This document shows, one piece after another, positions 1-5,684 of a stretch of DNA of 12,511 nucleotides. The stretch is from Actinomycetes bacterium. GTDB taxonomy: Bacteria; Actinomycetota; Acidimicrobiia; Acidimicrobiales; Palsa-688. The notes under the pieces were generated by a model, which was not told where the DNA came from, made no database searches, and worked only from the letters and a program-made list of their open reading frames with translations. Where the stretch lies: positions 1 through 12,511 of the forward strand of contig JAJZYO010000026.1 in NCBI GenBank assembly GCA_021798075.1. Direction: 5' to 3'. The position numbers and the translations under genes were made by a program. Every line of letters begins with the position of its first letter. The first letter of the stretch is position 1.

Positions 1-81
1 CCCCTGACTTCCCCGAACTGGCGGCCCCAGGGTGAACGCACCGGGGAACCCTCAGGGGACCGGAAACGAGATGGTGGCCGC
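1..81 (+). other. Left-edge region with possible end of an upstream gene
   Basis: This 81-base stretch precedes the first recognisable start codon. Reading frame 3 is open from the edge and ends in TGA at 33-35, which could be the last ten codons of an upstream gene. That TGA overlaps a GTG at 32 in a GTGA arrangement like the junction at 3594-3597. The frame of the downstream sigma-like gene is also open through the whole stretch, with no ATG, GTG or TTG before 82, so that gene could begin outside the window. No promoter is evident here. Confidence 0.35.
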
Positions 82-939
82 ATGCCAGCTACCGCATTTA
101 CCGGACCATTTACCGGACCATTTACCGGACCATTTACCGGACCATTTACCGGACCATTTACCGGAGCCATCAGCAACGAGCACCGTGGCGGCGCCAAGCT
201 CCCGGTGTTCGTGTCCCTCGAGCGCGAGTGGGAGTACCTGGCAGAGACGCCTGCAATGCGGGCCTGCCAGCGGGACTGGTGGGCGGCCGAGCCAGCCCTG
301 GAGGGGCTCGGCGCGAGCGATGTCGTCGAGCGGGCCCGGTGGGAGGGGTACCGGATATCACCAGAAGGCGCGAGTTTGCTGTCGGCGCTCCTCAGGCTGG
401 CGGCTTGCCGCTCGGCGTCGCGTTGCCTGCTGCAGGCGCTGCTGCCGAGGCTCGCAGCTGAAAACGTGTACACGCCTGCGTTTGGTCACGGGGTGGGGGA
501 AGGCTTTCGCCGGCGGGCTGACACCGCAGCTGACTTCGTGGCGGAGTGCTTCGCAGCGATCTGGCGCCACGCCGGCGAGGACCGCCCTGGCCACGACGTC
601 GGCCGGCTCCTTGTAAGCGAGGCCGCGCGGCGGCTCCGCACGGCCCGGCAGGCGGAGCGGCGCCACCAGCTGAGGACGGTCGCCCTCGGCCCGTGCGACG
701 CCGGGCGCCTGTCCGCCGGGCTGTTCGGCGCCCGGTCGCGGGCGGAATGGCTGGCCAGTGTCGTCGTGGAGGCCCGGAGAGAAGGCAGGCTGAGCGCCGA
801 GCAGGCGGCGCTCCTCTACGCCACGAGGGTCCAGGGCGTGCCTGCGAGCGAGGTGGGGCGCCGGCAGGGCCTGGCGCCGAGGGCGGTCTACCATGCCCTC
901 TCCCGGGCCGAGCACGCGCTCGTGTCGAGGGCAGCATGA
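82..939 (+). CDS. Sigma-70-like helix-turn-helix protein with FTGP repeats
   Basis: The 285-residue product has a sigma-factor-like layout, but no close family is recognised. Residues 6-29 are five FTGP tetrapeptides plus one FTGA, encoded by a 12-bp tandem repeat. Residues about 96-195 are helical, Leu/Ala/Arg-rich and in the place of sigma region 2. Residues about 238-282 resemble the region 4 helix-turn-helix: an acidic/Ala start (SAEQAALLYA), a GVPASEVG turn and a basic recognition helix ending in LSRAEHAL. It would be cytoplasmic and bind DNA, possibly controlling the genes it precedes. Its stop overlaps the next start as ATGA. The start at 82 is uncertain: only a weak purine stretch lies upstream, the frame is open to the window edge, and GTG codons at 205 or 211 would remove the repeats. 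The sigma relationship is inferred from the C-terminal pattern and is not proven. Confidence 0.65.
   Translation: MPATAFTGPFTGPFTGPFTGPFTGPFTGAISNEHRGGAKLPVFVSLEREWEYLAETPAMRACQRDWWAAEPALEGLGASDVVERARWEGYRISPEGASLLSALLRLAACRSASRCLLQALLPRLAAENVYTPAFGHGVGEGFRRRADTAADFVAECFAAIWRHAGEDRPGHDVGRLLVSEAARRLRTARQAERRHQLRTVALGPCDAGRLSAGLFGARSRAEWLASVVVEARREGRLSAEQAALLYATRVQGVPASEVGRRQGLAPRAVYHALSRAEHALVSRAA
95..166 (+). repeat. Six 12-bp tandem repeats (CATTTACCGGAC)
   Basis: The unit CATTTACCGGAC starts at 95, 107, 119, 131, 143 and 155. The first five copies are identical, and the sixth ends in G instead of C. Twelve bases are four codons, so copy-number change would keep the reading frame and only lengthen or shorten the FTGP tract of the sigma-like protein. 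Perfect identity of the copies points to recent expansion or ongoing slippage. There are no spacers, so this is not a CRISPR array. Confidence 0.95.
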
Positions 940-2597
940 CCGCCGGCACGCTCGCAGCGCGGGTTTTCGGACGAAGCCCGCTCGTTGACGGGAGAAACCG
1001 CCATGGCTTCGCTTCCCGCCGCCAGCTCCTGCGTGAGGCATCCGCCATGGCCGCTCGCCGGCGCATGGCGCAAACTCGGCCTTCGCTCGCCCGGGCTCGG
1101 CGTTCTGCCGTGAGCCGCAATGAAATCGGCTACCCGCTCGGGTGGGCCTACCCGAGCGGGGTCGAGCTTTGGCCGAGCTGGGAGGCTTCGCTCAGGCTGG
1201 TGGCGCCGCCAGGCGAGGGCAAGACGTTCCGGGTGCTCGCACCCATCCTGCGCCAGCACCCCGGGCCGGCACTGGCTACGTCCACCAAGCCCGACCTCTT
1301 CGAGCTGACCGCCGCCGCCCGCCGGCGCCTCGGGCCGGTCTTCGCCCTCGACCCGGACTTCTTGGTGCCCGCGGCGGAGCCGGTCCGCTGGTCGCCCGTT
1401 GCCGGGTGCCAACGAAGCGAGGTGGCCGAGCGGCGCGCCGCTGCACTGCTCGCGGCAAGCGGCGACGACTTCGACGTCCAAAATGGGGCGTTTTTCCGAG
1501 ACTCGGCTCGTGACCTACTGAAGGCCTACTTGCACGCCGCCGCCATCTGCGGCCTGGACATGCGGGCCGTGCTCGAGTGGTCGCGCCGCCCCGAGGACAC
1601 CACCCCCATAGATTTGCTCGCCTCTTCGCCGTTTGCTTCGCCCGGCTGGGCCGACATTGTCGACCTGCATACGAGCGGCGCCGCCGAGACCACTTCAGGT
1701 GTCTTGCGGTACGTGGGTAGGGCGCTGGCATGTTTCAGCCATGAGCGCGTGGTTGACGCCTGTTGCCCTGCGCCCGGTGACGAGCTCGACATAGGAGAGC
1801 TGTTGGCCGCCACCGGCACCGTTTACCTGCTGGGCAAGGGTTCGCGCCTCGGCGCAGTGGCACCGTTGATGACAGCGTTCGCCGACGAGGTCTTCGACTG
1901 CGCCGAGCGGGTGGCTGCCCGCATGCCGGGCCGGCGCCTTGACCCTCCGCTTCTCGGGCTGCTCGACGAAGCGCCGAGCATTGCCCCGCTGCCGACGCTC
2001 CCCGAGTTGCTGGCTGATGGACGAGGCAGGGGCATCGTGGTGGTTTATGCCATGCAGTCGTTCTCCCAGGCCGTGACCAGGTGGGGCGCGCACAAGGCAG
2101 AGACGATGGGCAACGCCACCACGATCACCGCCGTCATGGGAGGCTTGACGTCTCCGAGCGACCTCTCCGACCTGGAGCGCCTCTGTGGGCAGCGGCGAGT
2201 ACGCCGTGAGTCCACGCACCGCGGTGTAAGGGGCCCGGGGGGAGCCGACCAGTCGCGCACGCTCAGCTGGGAAAGCGAGGCCGTTCTACGGGCGGACCAG
2301 ATCAGGACCTTGCCGGCCGGGACCGCCCTCGTGTTGTGGAGCCGGTTGCCACCCGTTCTTGCCCGGGTACCCCTCTTGTCCGAGCGGCGAGAATGGCCTC
2401 AGGTGCGGGCCGAGGAGGCGGAAACCAAGCGTGCCAATGACGATGCCCGTGCGCCAGTTGCAGGGGCGCCCGGGGGCTGGCGGCCTGCTCCCGCTCCCCC
2501 AGGCGGGATCGGGCCCTTCTACCAGCCAGAGATCGAGCCGCAACTTCTTGCCGGGAGCACCGCCGGTCGTCCCGAGGGGGTGGGCGGAGATGCATAG
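936..2597 (+). CDS. VirD4/TraG-like conjugative coupling ATPase
   Basis: This 553-residue protein belongs to the type IV coupling protein group (TraG/TraD/VirD4), hexameric ATPases that bring DNA to a conjugation channel. The Walker A loop is PPGEGKT (residues 91-97), followed by the family segment ATSTKPDL (114-121) and a DP pair at 139-140. The Walker B motif is LLGLLDEAP (339-347), followed by a TraM-recognition-like stretch with YAMQSFSQA (371-379). No hydrophobic helix precedes the ATPase core, although classical VirD4 proteins have two, so this version looks soluble or is anchored by a partner. The last 60 residues are Pro/Gly-rich. The ATG at 936 is chosen because it follows GAGGG and overlaps the previous stop by 4 bp; the frame is open further upstream, but that part is Arg/Pro-rich shadow sequence. 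It overlaps the next gene by 8 bp. No relaxase is visible. Confidence 0.82.
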   Translation: MTAGTLAARVFGRSPLVDGRNRHGFASRRQLLREASAMAARRRMAQTRPSLARARRSAVSRNEIGYPLGWAYPSGVELWPSWEASLRLVAPPGEGKTFRVLAPILRQHPGPALATSTKPDLFELTAAARRRLGPVFALDPDFLVPAAEPVRWSPVAGCQRSEVAERRAAALLAASGDDFDVQNGAFFRDSARDLLKAYLHAAAICGLDMRAVLEWSRRPEDTTPIDLLASSPFASPGWADIVDLHTSGAAETTSGVLRYVGRALACFSHERVVDACCPAPGDELDIGELLAATGTVYLLGKGSRLGAVAPLMTAFADEVFDCAERVAARMPGRRLDPPLLGLLDEAPSIAPLPTLPELLADGRGRGIVVVYAMQSFSQAVTRWGAHKAETMGNATTITAVMGGLTSPSDLSDLERLCGQRRVRRESTHRGVRGPGGADQSRTLSWESEAVLRADQIRTLPAGTALVLWSRLPPVLARVPLLSERREWPQVRAEEAETKRANDDARAPVAGAPGGWRPAPAPPGGIGPFYQPEIEPQLLAGSTAGRPEGVGGDA

Positions 2598-3597
2598 TTG
2601 CCCACCGCCCTATCGCCCCTTCCGAGGTGCCGACCCGCCGCATTTCGTGGACAGGACGAGCGAGGAGGAGGACCTCGGTACGTCCGGGGTCGTCGGCAAC
2701 GCCCTCGAGGCTTACAAGCACGGCCCTTCCGATGTGCGCTTTCACCGCCTCGTAGCATCCGGGCCGGCCATGGGCAAGACGGCCTTGCTCCGTGCCTTGT
2801 GCCGCCAAGTACAGGCGCTCCTCGGGTGGGCTGCCGTGCTGCACCGCTGCCGGGCCAAGGAGCGCGCCATGGGTTTGGTCCGTACCCAGGTCGGCGCCCG
2901 CGTCAGCCGTCAATGGGGAGACGCACGGGCGGGTGCAGGGGGTTTCGTAGACGGTGATGCGGCCTGGTCCGAGCTGAAGGCCGTCCTCGAGCATTGCGGG
3001 CGTACGGCCTCCGAGCTCGGCCGTGGGTTGCTTATAGCGCTGGACGACGTGGACCTGCTCGGCGCCGGCGAGGCCGAGGCGTTCGGGTACCTGGCGCGGC
3101 GGTTGACGCTCGAGCGGCTGCCCGTCGCCTTCGTGATGACCTGCAGGCCCTGGTTGGCACGCCGGTTCGAGCGTACCGGCAACTTCTCGGGCACGGTCTG
3201 GACGAGCGCGCTCGGGCCGTTCGACCCGGGAGAGGCCCGAGAGGCGATCGTGGTGCCTGCTGTGGAGCGGGGCGTCGAGTTCGAGGACCGGGCGCTCGAG
3301 CTGGCTTGCGCTGCGGCTTGCGGTTCGCCTCTCGCTGTTCAGCGCATTGGCTTCGCCAGCTGGGCGGCGGCGAGCGGACGGCCGAGCGTCGGGGCCGCAG
3401 AAGTGGAGGAAGCCCTGGCCGGCCAGGTTGACCCACCTACCTCCATGGCGGCCGCTGGCTTGGACGGGTGGTTCCCCATTGACCGGCCCGCCCTGCCACT
3501 AAGGTCTCCGGGCGTGAGCAAACACGCGAGGCCGGTCTTTTCGTCTCGGGCCGGCGTGGGCCAGGGGCCGAGAGAGCTGGCGGCGCCGGCCCGGTGA
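2590..3597 (+). CDS. ORC1/Cdc6-like AAA ATPase
   Basis: The 335-residue product is a STAND/AAA-type ATPase of the kind often annotated as AAA_16 or ORC1/Cdc6-like. It opens with a Pro-rich strand and FVDRTSEEEDL (residues 19-29), the segment that normally precedes the nucleotide site. Walker A is SGPAMGKT (57-64); the first position, normally Gly or Ala, is Ser. Walker B is LLIALDDVDLL (147-157), and FVMTCRPW (181-188) fits the sensor strand. Residues about 212-280 fit a lid or small winged helix. The final 50 residues have little predicted structure. The start at 2590 follows GGCGG, lies inside the end of the coupling-protein gene and removes a shadow-like extension. Its tight linkage to the coupling ATPase suggests that the two act together, perhaps loading or regulating transfer. 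The partner function is inferred. Confidence 0.75.
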   Translation: MHSCPPPYRPFRGADPPHFVDRTSEEEDLGTSGVVGNALEAYKHGPSDVRFHRLVASGPAMGKTALLRALCRQVQALLGWAAVLHRCRAKERAMGLVRTQVGARVSRQWGDARAGAGGFVDGDAAWSELKAVLEHCGRTASELGRGLLIALDDVDLLGAGEAEAFGYLARRLTLERLPVAFVMTCRPWLARRFERTGNFSGTVWTSALGPFDPGEAREAIVVPAVERGVEFEDRALELACAAACGSPLAVQRIGFASWAAASGRPSVGAAEVEEALAGQVDPPTSMAAAGLDGWFPIDRPALPLRSPGVSKHARPVFSSRAGVGQGPRELAAPAR

Positions 3598-4292
3598 ACA
3601 GCCCCTATTTGGGCCGCATAGACACGGCCACAGCGAAGCTTCTTTCGACTGTCCTACGCATGGACGACGTCGTGGTCGCCCAGCCCAGCCTCCTTCCCGG
3701 GTGGGACAGAGCAATGGTGCTGAAGCACCTGAGCGCCAATGCCGTTGGCCTCGCCCGCGTGGTCGAGGCGGCGACCCGGGGCGAGGTGGCGGAGCTTTAC
3801 CCGGGCGGGCGGGCCGCTCGGGATGCCGAGATCGAGGCCGGCCGAGGCGCAAGGGCCGCTGACCTCTACCGCGAGATCCGGCAGTCGTCGGAAAGCGCGA
3901 TGTCTGCCCTGCGGGCCGCGCCGGACGAGGTCCTGCGCGCGCCTGCCGTCCACTACCGGATGGGCGAAGTGCAGATCGGCCAGCTGGTCATCGCGCGCCT
4001 CCGCGAGGTCGAGGTCCACCACGTCGACCTCGACTTCGGCTATTCACCCTCCGATTGGCCCTCCGAGTGGGTCTTGGAGGAGATGGACCGGGCCATGGTC
4101 GACCTCCCGCCGAGGCTCCCCAAAGGGGTCGCGGTTGTCCTTGCAGCTACCGACACGGACCAGCACTGGGTGGCAGGCAGTGGCGAAGCAGTGGAGCTAG
4201 AGGGGACGGTGGGGGAGCTGTTCGCCTGGGTGACCGGGCGCGGCATCACGGTCGGGGGGAGGCGAGCTCCCGAGCTCGGGCCCTGGCGCTGA
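3594..4292 (+). CDS. Mycothiol-dependent maleylpyruvate isomerase family protein
   Basis: The 232-residue product has the DinB-like four-helix MDMPI fold. Founding members isomerise maleylpyruvate to fumarylpyruvate in gentisate breakdown with mycothiol as cofactor; many relatives are uncharacterised thiol-dependent transferases. The N-terminal domain carries SLLPGW (residues 32-37) and VLKHLSANA (42-50), with His45 as the expected first metal ligand. RLREVEVHHVDLDFGY (135-150) supplies Glu138 and His142, the expected second and third ligands. Residues about 165-232 form the small C-terminal domain. Length is normal for the family. The GTG start overlaps the preceding stop as GTGA, implying translational coupling to the ATPase gene, although no functional link is obvious and no gentisate gene is nearby. 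A perfect 12-bp palindrome around GAGCTC (4269-4280) lies near the end of the gene. The substrate cannot be told from sequence. Confidence 0.85.
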   Translation: MNSPYLGRIDTATAKLLSTVLRMDDVVVAQPSLLPGWDRAMVLKHLSANAVGLARVVEAATRGEVAELYPGGRAARDAEIEAGRGARAADLYREIRQSSESAMSALRAAPDEVLRAPAVHYRMGEVQIGQLVIARLREVEVHHVDLDFGYSPSDWPSEWVLEEMDRAMVDLPPRLPKGVAVVLAATDTDQHWVAGSGEAVELEGTVGELFAWVTGRGITVGGRRAPELGPWR

Positions 4293-4294
4293 CG

Positions 4295-4444
4295 CACCCT
4301 GCCGGAGTAGATGAGCTTGTTGGCCTGGCGCCCCTCAGCTCCAAGGCCAGCGGATCCGAGGACAGCCAAGTGGCTCGAAACGGAGCGACCGGAGATGGGG
4401 AAGAGAGAGGCGACTTCACCCGCCGCCCGCCCGCCGCTGCTCAG
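4295..4444 (-). pseudogene. Remnant of an ArsR-family regulator (winged helix)
   Basis: Read on the minus strand from 4444 down, this stretch encodes about 50 residues with the heart of an ArsR-type DNA-binding domain. The run is GGRAAGEVASLFPIS, then a Ser-Val-Ser-x-His-Leu recognition helix (SVSSHLAVLGSAGL), then EGRQANKLIYSGRV, which resembles the wing and the closing strand. The expected 20-25 residues of the first helices are replaced by unrelated sequence, the wing is altered, and there is no credible start or stop near the ends. The minus frame itself stays open in both directions into the neighbouring genes. The segment fills most of the gap between two plus-strand genes. It is best read as a decayed gene, not a working regulator, though a short functional product cannot be excluded. 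Confidence 0.5.
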
Positions 4445-4462
4445 TTTGGCCTTTTGTGCCAC

Positions 4463-4468
4463 TAGTAT
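4463..4468 (+). promoter_or_regulatory. Likely -10 element of the phosphoesterase gene (leaderless)
   Basis: TAGTAT lies seven bases before the ATG at 4476. That spacing places transcription start at or next to the start codon, giving a leaderless message as is common in Actinobacteria. No convincing -35 is seen at 16-18 bp, and no ribosome binding site fits in the gap. The hexamer and its spacing are seen; the leaderless reading is inferred. Confidence 0.5.
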
Positions 4469-4475
4469 CCAGTCG

Positions 4476-5531
4476 ATGGCGGACCGTGCCCGGGCGGGCG
4501 TGCGTGGTGTCGTCGCTCTGTTGGCAGTGGCGCTCGGGACGTCCGCTGCCGGTGTTGCCCCTCCAGCCTCCGCAGCTGGTACCCGTCCGGCGGCCTCGGT
4601 CCTGCATGGCAGCCAGCCTGGTGCCCCAGCCGCTGGCCTTCCTGCGCCGGTCAGCAGGCGTCTGAGCGGGAGCGGGCAGGCCCCCAGCCCGGCGCACCCG
4701 TGCGGGACCCTGAGCGGGCACCCGAGGGTCGACCAGGTCCTCGTGATCTGGGAGGAAAACCACAGCTTCAGCTCGATCATCGGCAACGCGGCCGCCCCCG
4801 AGATCAACAAGCTGGCGGACCGCTGCGGCATGGCGGTGGACTACCTGGCCGTGACCCACCCTTCGCTGCCCAATTACATGTCGATGACGTCGGGCCTTTC
4901 CTACGCGGGGGCGCCGTGGGACACCGACTGCTCACCAGGCGGCGCCTGCAGCACCCGGGCACCGTCGATCTTCAGCGAGCTTGCTCGAAACGGCAAACAG
5001 TGGCGCTCCTACGCCGAGTCCATGGCGGCCAACTGTTCTCTCGTGACCTCGGGGACGTACGCCGCGCGCCACAACCCGGCCGTCTACTACACCTCGATCC
5101 GCTCGAAGTGCCTTTCTTGGGACCAGCCCATGGGGACCCCCGACAAGGGCGCACTGCACCAGGCGCTGCGGGCCGGCCCGGTCGCCGCGCTCACTACGGT
5201 CACGCCCAACGTAGACGACGACATGCACAACGGCACCGTCGGTGAGGCCGACAAATGGCTCGCGGGTTGGGTGCCCCAGATCGTTGCCAGCCGTTCCTAC
5301 CGCTCGGGGAGGCTCGCTGTAGTGATCGTGTGGGACGAAGGCTTCGGCTCCGGTAACGAGCCCTCGAGCGCTCCGCTCATAGTCATGTCGGCGTACACCC
5401 ACCCGGGCACGAGGGCCACGCTTCCTCTCGATGATTACTCCGTCCTCCGCTCGGTGTCGGAGCTCACCGGGGTGCGGCCCCTCGGGCAGGCAGCCCATGC
5501 CCGAAGCTTCGTCCGTGCCTTCAACCTCTGA
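4476..5531 (+). CDS. Secreted phosphoesterase (phospholipase C / acid phosphatase-like)
   Basis: The 351-residue product is an exported hydrolase of the phosphoesterase family (PF04185-type), which includes non-specific phospholipases C and acid phosphatases in the alkaline-phosphatase fold. Residues 1-34 form a signal peptide: Arg-rich n-region, hydrophobic GVVALLAVALG, and a cleavage region near ASAAG. Family motifs follow in order: VIWEENHSF (90-98) with the metal-binding Glu/Asn, THPSLPNYMSMTSG (127-140), TPNVDDDMHNG (243-253) and VIVWDEGFGSGNE (283-295). Six Cys after the signal peptide would suit disulfides outside the cell. The ATG at 4476 is chosen because the signal peptide begins there and TAGTAT sits just upstream; the frame continues 55 codons further upstream, over the ArsR remnant. 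The substrate (phospholipid, phosphomonoester or other) cannot be told. It converges on the Rpf-like gene. Confidence 0.85.
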   Translation: MADRARAGVRGVVALLAVALGTSAAGVAPPASAAGTRPAASVLHGSQPGAPAAGLPAPVSRRLSGSGQAPSPAHPCGTLSGHPRVDQVLVIWEENHSFSSIIGNAAAPEINKLADRCGMAVDYLAVTHPSLPNYMSMTSGLSYAGAPWDTDCSPGGACSTRAPSIFSELARNGKQWRSYAESMAANCSLVTSGTYAARHNPAVYYTSIRSKCLSWDQPMGTPDKGALHQALRAGPVAALTTVTPNVDDDMHNGTVGEADKWLAGWVPQIVASRSYRSGRLAVVIVWDEGFGSGNEPSSAPLIVMSAYTHPGTRATLPLDDYSVLRSVSELTGVRPLGQAAHARSFVRAFNL

Positions 5532-5641
5532 GCTCGCCAGGGACAAGGGGAGCGCGGTGGGTGAACTCGCCAGCGCGCAGCGGAGTCGAGTGCTCAAGGC
5601 TGAGCTCGCCAGGGTATAAAGGCTGAGCTCGCCAGGGTATA
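5528..5641. repeat. GAGCTCGCCAGGG repeat patch with 23-bp tandem pair
   Basis: Two perfect adjacent 23-bp copies occupy 5596-5618 and 5619-5641, each built on GCTGAGCTCGCCAGGG followed by TATA. A shorter copy, CTGAGCTCGCCAGGG, lies at 5528-5542 and includes the stop codon of the phosphoesterase gene. A weaker one, GGTGAACTCGCCAGCG, lies around 5559-5574. The patch fills most of the 153-bp gap between two convergent genes. The remaining 43 bases up to the Rpf stop show no clear terminator. The arrangement suggests local duplication, and the role is unknown. Confidence 0.85.
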
Positions 5642-5684
5642 GCGGAGCGCCGTAGCCCGGCACAGCGGGTCAGGGCACGCAGTT

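Noticed and set aside
95..166. CRISPR-like array at the 12-bp repeats (likewise at 11232-11299)
   Set aside because: The units are contiguous with no spacers and are far shorter than CRISPR repeats.
32..616. Frame-2 gene starting at GTG 32 with HLPD repeats
   Set aside because: After the repeat the sequence is a Ser/Arg/Cys-rich shadow of the sigma-like gene, with no domain pattern; it is kept only as a question about the start.
546..935. N-terminal extension of the coupling ATPase frame
   Set aside because: The extra 130 codons overlap the sigma-like gene in another frame, are Arg/Pro-rich without domain patterns, and the ATG at 936 has a ribosome site and a stop-start overlap.
4269..4280. 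Perfect palindrome CCCGAGCTCGGG as an operator or terminator
   Set aside because: It lies inside the coding end of the MDMPI-family gene, is too short with no loop to terminate, and such GC palindromes are common in this base composition.
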